64,000 nt of DNA from Buddleja alternifolia (taxonomy: Eukaryota; Streptophyta; Magnoliopsida; Lamiales; Scrophulariaceae). This document shows, piece after piece, positions 1 to 11,092 of this stretch (position 1 is the stretch's first letter; every line of letters begins with the position of its first letter). The position numbers and the translations under genes were made by a program. The notes beneath the pieces are model-generated. The model saw only the letters and a list, made by a program, of their open reading frames with translations. It made no database searches and was not told the origin of the DNA. The DNA lies in NCBI GenBank assembly GCA_019426215.1, contig CM033402.1, forward strand, positions 26,013,102-26,077,101, written 5' to 3'.

Positions 1-527
1 GCACTCTCAAAGAAATGATGAATGCGATGTTAATTAATTCTGGACTACCACAGAATTTGTTGGGGGAGACGATCCTCTCCGCCAACTATTTTCTTAACAA
101 GATTCCCCACAAAAGTAGGAGTGAGACTCCGTACGAACTTTGGAAAGATAAAAATCCTTCATACAAGTACGTCAAAGTGTGGGGGTGTTTGGTTAAGGTA
201 GAAGTACCCAAACCCAAACAAGTAAAGACAGGGCCTAGAACTATTAACTGCATATTCATAGGTTATGCACTTAATAGTAGCGCCTATCGATTTCTGGTAC
301 ATAAATCAGAAATATCTGAGATTCATGAAGGTACTATCATGGAATCTATAAATGCTTCATTTTTCGAGGATATCTTTCCAAGTAAGGAAAAAAATGAACA
401 AGGTCCTCTTAAAAGAACACATGATGAGTCTACGAGTAGTTCTAATCCCGGGATGAAAAACCACGTCGTAGCAAAAGGGCAAGAGTTCCAAAATTATTTG
501 GTCCCTATTTTGTATCATATACATTAG
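1..527 (+). pseudogene. Copia-1 integrase C-terminal part (5' truncated by window)
   Basis: The frame is open from base 3 to 527 and reads as the C-terminal end of a Ty1/copia integrase. The segments ANYFLNKIPHKS, TPYELWKDKNPSYKYVKVWG and IFIGYALNSSAYRF are the usual block just after the integrase catalytic core. The region would belong to a gag-pol polyprotein that inserts the cDNA. The 5' LTR, gag, protease and catalytic D,D,E core lie left of the window. The frame then continues, with breaks, into reverse transcriptase. It is part of an old copia element (Copia-1) whose 3' LTR starts 23.8 kb away. Confidence 0.85.
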
Positions 528-540
528 AAGGGAAACCTAG

Positions 541-1040
541 GATGATTAAGGTCCAGATACTCAACTTTGGAAAGAGGCTATCAATAATGAAATCGAGTCT
601 ATTTTACAAAACCATACCTAGGAGTTGGTTGACCTTCCAAAGGAAAGTAAGCCCTTGGGCTGTAAATGGATTCTGAAGCGAAAGTATAAGACTGATGGAA
701 CTATTGATAAATATAAGGCTCGTTGGTAGTCAAAGAATATCGACAAATAGAGGGTCTTGATTTCTTCGATACTAATTTTTCGGTAACGAGAATAACATCC
801 ATAATATTATTCATAGCTATTGTCGTGCAGCATAACCTTGAGATACATCAAATGGATGTCAAGACTGGGTTTCTAAATGGAAAATTAGATGAAGAAATAT
901 ATATGGAACAATCCGAGGGGCATGTTTCTCCTAAAAAGGAAACAAAAGCATGTAAACTTGTGAAATCATTATATGGACTTAAACAAGCGCCAAAACAGTG
1001 TCATGAAAAATTTGATAGCACGATGTTGTCAAATGGTTTC
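541..1040 (+). pseudogene. Copia-1 reverse transcriptase, first part
   Basis: Reads as the RVT_2 domain of Ty1/copia elements, which copies the element's RNA into cDNA. Visible blocks are a degraded PLGCKWILKRKY-like stretch around 655-700, then VVKEYRQIEGLDFFDTNFSV, MDVKTGFLNGKLDEEIYMEQ and LVKSLYGLKQAPKQCHEKFD. Near 727 an expected lysine or arginine codon next to VVKEY is a stop, so the gene is dead. The domain is cut at NGF by a solo LTR and resumes at 2831 in the same frame once one copy of the 5-bp target duplication is discounted. Confidence 0.9.
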
Positions 1041-2825
1041 TGGTGATCCCAAGTGGCATACGAAAGGGTCTAGAGGGGAGGGGGGTTGAATAGATCCTGA
1101 AGTTTTTTTCGACTTCAAAAAATTTCGTATCACTATTAAAGATTAGAATGCTTAGGCAACTGAGCGCTTGGGTCAGACGCTTTAGTAAAGATAACTTAGA
1201 CTTAGTGATTTTAGCAATTTACCAAAGTAGGGTAATGCTTAGATCGCTTAATCAGGGTTAGCACAGCGGAAATGATTTTAAAGCTTTAGCGTTCGTTTTG
1301 GTTAAATAGTCGCTTAGAAGATTTAGCTTGTCTTTTTCAGAATAGATAAAATAATATAAAATAAGACAATAATGAAAGTAAATGACACAAGATATATAAG
1401 GTCCACTGGGTGATGTAATCCCAGCTACGTCCTTCTTCTCCTTTTTCACTTGGAGGGAATTTACTAAGTTGATTATCAAAGAATCACGCAGAATGTTCTA
1501 CAAGGTAGTAAATAGGTGAAAATGATCTTGGGCTCCTTGATCACACATATTTCAGCACCAATGAAGATCTTCTTCTACAAGCTTCTCTCACTCAGAAATA
1601 CTTCCTGTAAGAGGTTTCAACAACTTTCTCACTCAGATGAAAGGTTGAGGGTTTTATCACAAGGGTTTGTTTGTTTTTGAAAAGATCAAACAACTTGGAA
1701 TATCTCAGTAAGAGTTTAGGTTTCTTCTTTGGAAGATGTTTGAAATATTTGTGACTGTGTGTAATGTATGTAAAAAGCTTGAAGAATTTTGGCTATGGAG
1801 TTTCTAAGCTTTTTCTTTGATAAAGAATTTCAGTAAAATTTTCTTGTGCGTGTACGTATGTCTCTCTATTTTAGGATTTGCTGGAGTGAGGTATTTATAG
1901 GCAATTTTTGGGATTATGTCCGTTGGACACATGTAGGAGCGTGCCTTTCACGCGGCGCATGATTCTACCTTTTCTTTAACATTCCTGAAATTCTGCTGGT
2001 TCCGATTGGACGGGAGCAGCTTTGAACTCTAAAATTCTGACAGTCTAGTCAAAAGGTGGCTTGTCCACAAGTCATAATAGCTTATCATATTTAATGCTCT
2101 TATCAGCCATTTAATGCACTTGAATTTATTTCCCGTTGGAAATAAATATCCGATGAAAGATTGCATTGAAGTCCTTCATGACTTGAGGATTTATTTCAGG
2201 TGAATCTGATACTGATCCCTAGAGTGCTTTGAGCGCTTGATCCATAAATCCAGAAATAGTCCTTTAGCGTTTGACAGTCGCTAAGAACAGATCTTCATCT
2301 TCATTTGACTTCAGACGTTGATCTTCAACTTCTTCTCTAATAGACTCACCTAGAATTCCATTAGCGATTTGCTATCTAATACTTAGTCTAAAATCTATAA
2401 AGATAAAAATTACAAGCCTAAATAAAATTACATACTTTCAAACGCTTATACAATTGATCTATGAAACATAAACTTTTTTTTTTTTGGGGAACTGCCCTAG
2501 CGGGGGGAGAGTGTTTTCGGGCCTCTCATCCCTTCTTTATATCATCAAAAAACGACAGCAAAAAATAAGGAGTTCTAACTCCCTCACAATCTTTTATAGA
2601 AGCAAATAAAAAAGGAGCACTAACTCCCTTACAAGCATAATCGAGACGAAGGAGTACTACTCCCTTACAATATGTGAAAACAATCAAATCCATCTACACC
2701 GAAAATTAGGAAAAAATAGATCCATTTTACTACACATAATGAAACATAAACTTACATTATATTTTGGGGTCTAACATAAAATCCTATCTTGTCATCATCA
2801 AAACATCTAACATGAAATTCCTACA
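1041..2825 (-). mobile_element. Solo LTR (SIRE-like copia) inserted in Copia-1 RT
   Basis: Starts tggtgatccc and ends attcctaca (TG...CA), flanked by the perfect 5-bp duplication gtttc at 1036-1040 and 2826-2830. Removing the element plus one gtttc restores the host RT frame across NGF and KIN. In minus orientation the LTR has a TGTTTTGATGATGACAA-like sequence near its start and a stretch reading CAACCCCCCTCTAGACCC near its end, which resembles LTRs of the SIRE/Maximus lineage of copia elements. No internal coding region, PBS or PPT is present, so it is a solo LTR left by LTR-LTR recombination. The lineage assignment is from memory of LTR style and is moderate. Confidence 0.85.
2461..2753 (-). 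mobile_element. Poly(A) retroposon (SINE or truncated LINE) inside the solo LTR
   Basis: A 15-bp direct repeat, atgaaacataaactt, occurs at 2461-2475 and 2739-2753. The body between (about 2476-2738) begins on the + strand with a T run, that is, a poly(A) tail on the minus strand. A long target duplication plus an A tail is the signature of target-primed reverse transcription. The body holds three degenerate copies of a motif of the form aggag...ctaactccctyacaa (about 2569-2668). I cannot see pol III A and B boxes clearly enough to call a SINE over a 5'-truncated LINE. Confidence 0.8.
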
Positions 2826-3357
2826 GTTTCAAGATCAACTAGTGTGATAAATGCATATATGTTAGACAAACACATGATGTAATGTCATAGTGTGCCTATA
2901 TGTAATCATGAAATTATCATGAATACTAAAGGAATGTTAAAGAAAACTTTGACATGGAGGATATGGGACTTGCAAATGTCATATTAGGGATTAAAATCCT
3001 AAGAATTTCTGAAGGGATAGTCTTATCGCAATCTCATTATGTTGAGATGGTCTTGGAAAAGTTCCTCCCAAGCGATAGTGCATCAGTCAAAACACCAGTG
3101 GACTTGAGCGTTCATTTACGCAAAAAACATGGCGAACCCATATCACAGTTAGAATATGCTATGGTCATTGGGAGTCTAATGTATATCATGAACTTTACTC
3201 TCCCCGATCTAGCTTATTCTATGAGCAAGTTGAGTAGATTTATGAGTAATCCTAGTGTAGAGCATTGGAATGCTTTAACTAGAGTTCTTAGGTATTTAAT
3301 GTATACTGAAGATTATGGATTACACTACTCAAGATATCCAGCTGTAATAGAGGGATA
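2826..3357 (+). pseudogene. Copia-1 reverse transcriptase, second part
   Basis: Continues the RT of 541-1040 after the solo LTR. Near 2838-2950 the frame reads a degraded CDKCIYV and a lost YVDD catalytic box (a deletion and several stops). It then becomes clean from 2954 with [46 protein letters not shown] and [20 protein letters not shown], the thumb/connection part of copia RT. The catalytic YVDDM motif is not recoverable, so this copy cannot be active. Confidence 0.88.
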
Positions 3358-3780
3358 AAGCAATGCTAATTGGATATCAGACACAAACGATTCTAAGTCT
3401 ACAGGTGGATATGTATTTACCGTTGGTGGAGGAACGGTGTCGTGGAAATCTTCTATGAAGAATTGTATAGCCCATTCCACAATGGAATCAGAGTTCATAT
3501 CTTTGGATAAAGTTGGTGAAGAAGCTAATTGGCTACGAAATTTCTTAAAAGATATTCCCTGTTGGGAAAAACCTGTGCCTCCGATTTAAATTCATTGCGA
3601 TTGTATGTCGGCAATTGGGAGGGCACAGAGTAGTATGTATAATGGCAAGTTTAGACATATTCGTCGTAGCAATACCATAAGCAGTTGATCTCTAGCGGGA
3701 TTATTTCCATTGATTTTGTGAAATCAAAGGACAATATTGCACACTTTGATGAAAGAATTGCCTAGAGATCAAATATATTG
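3358..3780 (+). pseudogene. Copia-1 RNase H
   Basis: Same frame as the preceding RT after an in-frame stop at 3355-3357. Blocks [40 protein letters not shown] and [13 protein letters not shown] match the copia RNase H domain, which degrades the RNA strand of the hybrid. Then IHCDCMSAIGRAQSSMYNGK and a degraded NIAHFDERIA follow. Several stops interrupt it. It is the end of the Copia-1 polyprotein. Confidence 0.85.
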
Positions 3781-4131
3781 CCTATCAAGAGGAATGAGAT
3801 TAAAGACAACAAATTAAGAATTAACACAATGGAAACCCAACCATGTTAACTGGAGATCCCAAGATCTTGGTTCAATGGGAAAACTAAGTTGTGAAACTTC
3901 AATAAGGCCCTCAGGATTCTAACTCCAAACCCATTGCTTAGGATAAATAAGTGCAACCTGCAAATTGTAGCAAAGATTAAACTGGGCTTTTAATGATTCC
4001 TATACTGTCTAAATAAAGTGGAGTATGGCAGGATACTCTTAAATAGGAAGTCACCTATGTAAGTGTGAGGTGTAGGCCGCCTCAACATTAAGTAAAATGT
4101 AAACACTTATGAATTCAAGAAGGGGTGCCAC
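3781..4131 (+). other. Copia-1 3' untranslated region, interrupted by Copia-2
   Basis: Sequence between RNase H and the polypurine tract of Copia-1, with no significant ORF. It continues without loss at 23594 after the Copia-2 insertion: gccac at 4127-4131 is repeated at 23594-23598. Long non-coding stretches of this kind before the 3' LTR are seen in some copia (Tork-like) elements. Confidence 0.7.
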
Positions 4132-5605
4132 TGATAGTGTTAGGTGCTCGGTGAGCCAATTGTTTTGGGCTCAACCATCTTAAATGTAAAACACAAGGAC
4201 GGTCTTATTTTAAATATTGAATATCTCTTTATTGTAAGCTTCTTTATTGTTATAACTAGTGTTAGTATAGATAAAGATCCCATGGATTACAAATGGTTAG
4301 GGGAGCGGTCGGGATACATATGCAATGCTACTAAAGACTGTAATCTTAAATACTATTCCAAGTCATAGAGGTTGTGAGATATGGGATATCACTGGCCTCG
4401 TCAAGATTTGTTCATGTATGTAACTCTCCCAAGAGGTCGACGCATTCCATTGTCGATGGCTTGTATGGAAAAATATGTATGAAGATTCATACTTGATTAT
4501 GGAATTGAACGGCCCCGCTAAGGGACTCCTATTTGGTGATGTCGAACATGGAGTCCCTGGTTTTCGTAGTGTGAGATTAATCCTTAGACCTAAGATGTCA
4601 TTTGGAAAGGGTACCATCCACTATTCTTTGATGTGCACGTGCACTCCAAGAGATTCATATGACATGTATGTTGGGTATAGTCTGATAGTGCAGTGGAACA
4701 AATGGCAGTCGGAGAGGGATTCATCCAGGGTCACGAGTACCCTGTTTTTCCTATGCTGTTGCGAGAATATAAATGATCGTTAAAAGCCTTTGATCAAAGC
4801 GATTGTCTTCTGAGAGGGATTGGTGGTCCCGGATTAGAAGACTGGATCATTAGATGTCACAACACAGTCATAGTTTCTAAGGTTATTAGGGTTTGACCAT
4901 CGCCATACCCTAGACCATGGATGGGAAATTGATGAGGGATTCCAGTCACATGACGATCGTAAACTTTGATAGATTTTTGCTTTTCATCGTTAACATCTCA
5001 GGAATCGTGGCGACGTTGCTAGACATCGAACCAAGACCAATAGGTGCCTTGGATTAATTTGGTGAAATTAATTCAAGGTCTAGTTAATTATTTAGAATAA
5101 TTAATCTAGCCTTCGGGGACTTATTGCTAGCTTGACAACGAGCTTGAGGGGTCACACACATAACTTAGTGTAGTACCTATTAGCTAGTTAATTCATTGTG
5201 AATTAATGGAGGGGATAATTAATTGGATTTAATTAATCAAAGAAAAGGAATTAATTTAATGGTATTAATTAATGGTCCTATAATTTAATAGTAAAATATT
5301 AAATTGGGAAGGACTAATTAATTAATAAAGGAGAAAAAAATAAAATAATATATATACATGGTGCACGTGTGGCATGTGTATATGGATATGGTGGAAAGAT
5401 TTATCTTGCTCACCAAGTTTGCAAAATATATATATTAATTAATATTCTATAAATATATTTATTAGGATCTTTAATTAGTTAAGGTAACTAATTAATAAGG
5501 AAGAATCCTATTTGATATATGTAGGATATTATTAGATATGGTAATATCTAGTTAGTTGGATAGGAGTCCAACTATTTATGGAGAGAGAATAAAAGAAAAA
5601 GGAAA

Positions 5606-5641
<36 letters not shown>

Positions 5642-5713
5642 TTACATGCATGTTGCCTCATTTTTGGGGAGAGGGAGGCGTGTAACACACTTATCGTTTT
5701 ACCCTAGGTGGTC

Positions 5714-5752
<39 letters not shown>
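4132..5752 (+). repeat. Copia-2 5' LTR, left portion
   Basis: Collinear with the 3' LTR from 21430 (for example gtgctcggtgagccaattgt, the gaacggccccgctaagggac block, and the aattaatta-rich tract near 5200-5330). It contains a (TA)n run at about 5611-5637 and a (TG)n run at about 5728-5752, where Copia-3 inserted. Short ORFs inside it have counterparts in the other LTR but match no known protein. Confidence 0.9.
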
Positions 5753-7313
5753 TGTTAGAAAATATACATATAGCCCGAGTAAGCACAGGGGAAAATTATA
5801 ATTTTAGTTTTTAGGATTTAAACATGCGAGTTTATAAATCCTACGGGCTTATCATGTATCATAGGCTTGCGCATCTCTAACTAGTTATTTAAAACTTAAA
5901 TAAAGATGATCTTACCTTATTCGATTTTTCGTAGAAATCGAAGAGTTTCTTCTTCCTAAACGTAAGCTCCCTAGCTTGGTCCTCGTTCCTCGAATCAACT
6001 CCTTCATTTTTCCCTTTGATGAAGATTTCGAATTCCTCCACCAAAAGTGCCTTTGATCAGATTCTTGATTCACTTCACAGACCCAATGGTTTCTCCTCTA
6101 AAGTTGATCCACACCCCGGATACCCACTCGTTTATAATCTTTAGCTAGGTTGATCTATAAACATTTATTCTAACTCTAAGAAATAGTGCATGGGATTAAG
6201 GTGAAAGTAAAAATTTACTTCTCTAAGTATTTGGAAGAGTTCTTGAATTCAAGATCTTGATGAATAATCAAGAACTCAAGAACTTGTATGTTGAGAGAGA
6301 GAGAGAGAGAGAGACGATTTTCTATGCTAGAGGAACGAAAATTTTTGGCTTGTGAAGCTATGAAAATTTCGTTCTCTACATGTCCTATATATAGGATTAG
6401 GTTCTTGCAATTCTTTCCCATGTAGAACTCTTTTACATTAAATCTTTTCCATGTAGGAATAGAAGACTAATTAATTCCCAAATAGAACTCTTCTATTTTA
6501 ATTAGTTTTCTTTCTCTCCAAGAAATCTTATTTCCTTTTAAAAGAAAATTAATTAAACTCTTTAATTATTTTCCTCCACCAAAATTCCCACCAAGGCTTA
6601 ATAAAATAGTCTTTTAATAATTAATCCACCATACTAGATTAATTAAAAATCACTTCCAATTAATTAAATACTTTCTAGACTTAAGCTTAATTAAATTTAT
6701 CCTATCAACTTAATTAATTTATTTATCCAACACTTGAATAAATAAAAGTCTTAATTAATTAATCTAATTAATTAATATATTAACTCAAGTACTTTGAATT
6801 AAATTTCCTTGGCTAAGAAATGGATTTGTCCGAGTATTGTGTGTGACCCTTTAGGTTCACCAACATACTTCTAATGGGTTATACCTTTATGATTTAATTT
6901 GGACAATTAAATTGTCTCGATTAATTAAACACTTTTAATTAACCATCTTATCATTTAATCTCCATTAAATATAAGATACCCATAAATCGAATAAAAGTTT
7001 CTAGCTACTTATCTTGAAGACCTAGATGTAGGCGATTCAAAGTGAACCTTTCCAATCGCGCATTCCATGCAAGTGAGATTCTTCCATCAACTAATTTCCC
7101 AATCGAATTAAGGATTGATGAATCTTATTGGTCGAGATCCTTGTAAATTCAATCTTAATAATTCAAGTGTGTTTGACTAGTGATTAATTAATTCAAGAAA
7201 CTCATTTCTTAATTAATTACTTACTTGTCTTGGCCAAGGACTAACTCAGTCAAATCACTTAGAATAGTATAGGAGATTCACTTGTTCATCTAGACAAGTG
7301 ATGGATCCTTTGT
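5753..7313 (-). repeat. Copia-3 3' LTR, truncated
   Basis: About 1.56 kb collinear with 13577-15118 of the other LTR, including a GA run (about 6292-6315 against 14107-14126), the motif tttgtccgagtattgtgtgtgac and the shared end gtgatggatcctttgttgt. The homology stops abruptly at 7313, where Athila-like sequence begins, so about 600 bp of the LTR's 5' end (minus strand) is lost. Confidence 0.88.
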
Positions 7314-9194
7314 TGTTTCAATATCTTTACTTTCCAATTGATTTGCATAATCTTGTCTAAAGTGTGCTCTTGACCTGAACATGGGCGTGGGAGTTCATGA
7401 TTTAGGGATGGAAACTAAGATTTTGTGAGGTTTTCAAATTGTTGAATGTTCAAAGCATTGTGTAGCTTTTCATAATCATTTTTGAAGGTATAATGCTTGC
7501 TCTTATGTGTATGAATTGGCAAATGGAAATTTCAATCTTCATGTGTGTGCTTGATTGTATTTGATCGAGGACGATCAAAGCTAAGTTTGGGGGTAGTTGA
7601 TATATGTTATTTTTACACTACGTTTTCCCCGTTTATCGACTTAGTTTTGATTGTTTCCTTGATAATTTGATCACATATGATACTTTGACCCTTGTTTTCT
7701 CATATTTTATAGAATAACATAACATTTGGAGGAGAAGAACAAGGATTGAAGGTAAATTATGCATAAAGATACAAACTGTCTGCGCAGTGCTAGAGTTTTT
7801 GGAATCAATTTCTCTAACCATGTCCAAATTACACACTTGGTTTACCAATGGGAAGATAAGAGGCAAAGGTACATTTCTTATGTTGAATACAAAGATCAGA
7901 TATGTGGGGAAGGAAGTGAAAACGTCATCGGAAGAGATGTCTTACGACGGAGTTTTCTCATTCAGTAACTTGTGAGACACGTTTATCCCCTATAACGTTT
8001 GATTTAGGCCTTGGTGTCTTCTTGAGAGTTGTAGATCTTTGTTTGAGGATTTTATAGCAACTTGAATCAGCTTATTCTGACATCGGTAGAGAAAGTTATG
8101 CAAATTTTACCAAAACTGGTCAGAGGCAGAAATTGAACGCCGTGGCGTTCACCATCCAACGCCGCGGCATTCGAGACAGAATGGTGACCACCGCGGCGTT
8201 CAACAAGCGAACGCCGCGGCGTTCGAGGCAGCGGGTTGGTCTATAAATACTCCTTTTAGCCACTTTTTACCCTAACTCACCTTGGATAGTAGCTGCCACA
8301 CGAAAATAGAGAGAGAGAGAGAGAGCTTGGGAGAGAAGATTGAAGGTCAAAACATGGAGAATTCAACAAGGCATCCACATCTCTACAAGAATTAGGGAGT
8401 TTTTACATCTTTATTTCTTGAATTTGTTCAAACCTCTTATGGCTTGTATGATTTATAATTGCACTTTTGACATGAATATGAGCTAAACTTGTTTGATTGA
8501 GGCCATGGATAAGCCATTTATGTTATTTTGATTGTTGATTTGTTGGTGTTTATTGGATTAATTTTGGTTTTAGCTATGTATTCAATATTTGATCTCAATG
8601 CTACATTTGCTTGATCACCAAGTGTTTGATAAAATGCCTAGGTTAGAGATCGAGAGATAATAACCTAGGGAAGATATAAACGTTGAATACCCTATAGTTA
8701 AACCGACTAGAGATAGACTCGGTTTCTTTAGGTGGCTTTCCATTCACGTGGGGAATTCCTAGACCTTAAATGCATCCTCGTTAATTGGGTTTTCATATAG
8801 AGATATATAGGAAATCGTTACCAAGGGTAGGGTTGCTATGCCAAGAGATTGGGTGGTACGTACGTTAGGGAATTTCGCCTTAGCTAAATCAATCTAATAA
8901 TCCAATAGAACCTAAATCACAATCGAAATGCATAATTGGTTGAACCATGTGCCTTGATCGCTTCTCTCTATTGTTTCCTCCCTTTATTTGGTGTGACGTT
9001 GCCTTAGTTTATTTTCTAGTATTTATTAATTAGTTAATCAACCTTTCTATCGACCGATTTAACCTAGAATTGAGTAATATAGTAGTCTCGGTACTTAGAT
9101 TATAGTTGTCCCTGCGGATACGATAACCCCGGACTTAGAAATCCACTTTACTACTTACGCGACCTAGTTCTCTTGCTAGGATTTTGTCGTGTCA
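7314..9194 (+). mobile_element. Athila-like Ty3/gypsy 3' end: PPT plus complete LTR
   Basis: A fragment with about 280 bp of internal sequence, a purine-rich tract aagtttgggggtag (7583-7596), and then an LTR from TGATATATG (7598) to TCGTGTCA (9194), about 1.6 kb. A PPT of the form aagtttgggggt followed by TGATAT is the style of the Athila/Tat group of Ty3/gypsy. The LTR has a TATA box, tataaata (8242-8249), followed by a GA run. The left side is truncated and joined directly to the Copia-3 LTR, so no target duplication can be checked. Confidence 0.7.
8142..8228. repeat. Palindromic GC-rich repeat array in the Athila-like LTR
   Basis: Four to five copies of a palindrome close to gaacgccgcggcgttc occur within about 85 bp just upstream of the LTR TATA box at 8242. 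The surrounding LTR is AT-rich, so this island stands out. Its position, upstream of the promoter, suggests U3 enhancer-like repeats; this is inference. Confidence 0.75.
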
Positions 9195-9475
9195 ACTAGT
9201 CTAACTTTATAGGTCAATACCTCTCCATTTTCTCCAAGATTTCGCTTATAGATCCACTTACAACCAATGGGTACTATACTCTCTGGTGGATCTACCAAGG
9301 TCCATACCTTGTTGGAGTACATGGAGTCCATTTCAGATTCCATTGCACTTTACCACTTCCCCGAATTAATATCACATATTGCTTCATTGTAACTTCTTGG
9401 ATCTTCATCCACTTGAAGCTCTTCCTTATTACTTTCTAGTAATAGACCATACTTCTCAGGTGGCCCTCAGATCCT
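9195..9475 (-). pseudogene. Copia-3 integrase-RT linker and start of RT
   Basis: On the minus strand this reads EKYGLLLESNKEELQVDEDP, SYNEAICDINSGKW, SAMESEMDSMYSNKVWTLVD and PPEGIVPIGCKWIYK, the standard copia linker followed by the RT N-terminus. It stops at 9195 where the Athila-like LTR begins. All catalytic RT blocks are missing. Confidence 0.85.
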
Positions 9476-10333
9476 TTAGGATCTTCTCGGAGGTTGTGTG
9501 TTAGATATCTCAGTGTTTTCTTGTGTTTGTGTTTCCACAGTTTGTGAGATAATTTGTGGTTCTTGAACTTCTTCAATTTTTATGATCTCGCCCTTTCTAT
9601 CCAATAGAAACTCCTTCTCTAAGAAGATGACATTCCTTGAAACAAACACCTTTTGTTCTGATGGATCATAGAAGTAATACCCAACAGTTTCTTTAGGGTA
9701 CCCCACAAATTTACATAAGCTAGACTTAGACTCTAACTTATTTCCCACTAGCCTTTTCACATAGGCTGAACAACCCCATACTCGAAGATATTTGTATGAG
9801 GCCGGTTTACCATGCCATAACTCATAAGGTGTTTTGGGCACTGATTTGGAAGGCAAACTATTTAATAGATAAGCCGTATTTTTTAAGGCATAACCCCAGA
9901 AAGATTGAGGAACTTCAGTGAAACTCATCATGGAACGGACCATATCCAATAAAGTCCTATTCCTTTGCTCAGACACCCCATTCAATTGTGGTGTTCCAAG
10001 TGGAGTCCACTGAGAGAGAATCCCACTTTCTTTAAGATAGCTAAGGAATTCGTCACTTAAGTATTCTCCTCCCCGATCAGATTGAAAAGTCTTAATACTA
10101 TGACTTAGTTGTTTTTCTACTTCATTCCTAAATTCTTTGAACTTTCCAAATGCTTCAGATTTGTGCTTCTTAAGGTACACATATCCGTACCGTGAATAAT
10201 CATCGGTAAAATTAATGAAGTAAGTACACCTTCCTTTAGTACTTATACTAAAAGGACCACAAACATTTGAGTGGATCAAATCCAAAGGATGGGTGGCACG
10301 TTCCACTTGTCCTACAAATGGTGACTTGGTCAT
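9476..10333 (-). pseudogene. Copia-3 integrase
   Basis: Long minus-strand ORF with a copia integrase core: LIHSNVCGPF, where the first catalytic Asp of the usual H-T/S-D is Asn, then NFTDDYSRYGYVYLKKHKSE, TFQSDRGGEYLSDEF (second Asp) and GVSEQRNRTLLDMVRSMM (Glu). The C-terminal block is TPYELWHGKPASYKYLRVWG. The change at the first Asp would inactivate strand transfer. The zinc-finger (GAG-pre-integrase) part lies upstream at 10334-10690 and is degraded. Confidence 0.88.
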
Positions 10334-10690
10334 TTTTCCTTTAAGTCAAGATTCACAAGTAGGCATGGTTTCCTCTTCCTTAAGGTCGAGTACACCTTCC
10401 TTTGCCAATTTGTGCATTATTTCTTTGGAAATATGTCCTAGTCTAGCATGCCACATTAGTGTACTATTTAAGTTATCTTGTTTTCCCTTTTTTACTATGT
10501 TGAATGTGAAAGACAGAATTAATTGGTTGAACAGTGTATAAACAATTCGTCAAAATACTAGTAAAAAGTAAAGAACAATTTTTAATAATGGAACACTTTC
10601 CATCTTTTATTAAAACTCAAAACCCTCTCCATCTAAAACAGGGATGGAGATAATGTTCTTTATTATACTAGAAACATAAAGACAATTATT
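10334..10690 (-). pseudogene. Copia-3 GAG-pre-integrase region, degraded
   Basis: Minus-strand translation next to the integrase ORF contains the copia pre-integrase pattern WHARLGHISKEIMHKLAKEG-like, followed by CESXLKGKMTKSPF, which leads into the integrase core. It has frame breaks. This is the HHCC zinc-binding domain that precedes copia integrase. About 150 bp next to the protease (10540-10690) shows only weak coding similarity. Confidence 0.65.
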
Positions 10691-11092
10691 TTAAACTATT
10701 CTAATGTCGTCGCCTAATGCCAGGTTGACTGTCCCTATCGCTGTGGCAGCAACTTTTGCTCCATTACCAAGTCTCAGAACGATCTCATCCTTTCCTAGCA
10801 TCCTACTTCTTGTCATTGCCTGCAAATTATTGCAAAGGTATGATGCACAACCGGTATCTAATACCCAAGAAGTATCGCTAACAGATAAGTTAACTTCAAC
10901 ATAAAACATACCCTTGGTCTCACCTAGGGTCGCAAGGTACTCCTTGTAGTTTCTCTTCCAATGCCCTAGTTTACCGCAGTGGAAATAGTCACCCTTATCC
11001 TTATCAGCTTTAACCTTCTTGACCCCACTTTTAGCTTTTAGCTTCTTGTTCTTTTGGGAACTCTTCCCTTTCCCTTTCCCTTTCCCTTTCCC
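10691..11092 (-). pseudogene. Copia-3 zinc knuckle and aspartic protease
   Basis: The minus-strand frame gives a CCHC-like stretch around 10935-10990 (DYFHCGKLGHWKRN) and then EVNLSVSDTSWVLDTGCASYLCNNLQ. In copia proteases WVLDTGCASHLC holds the catalytic DTG/DSG triad. The ORF runs to ALGDDIRIV and breaks at 10691. The protease would release the mature Gag and Pol proteins. Confidence 0.85.

Noticed and set aside
4475..4783. Open frame in the Copia-2 5' LTR with a counterpart at 21714-22097
   Set aside because: Both copies lie in LTRs and so share ancestry for that reason alone; no known domain, and the frames end at different places.
5556..5801. ORF with (IY)n and (CV)n runs
   Set aside because: Produced by TA and TG microsatellites at the Copia-2/Copia-3 junction.
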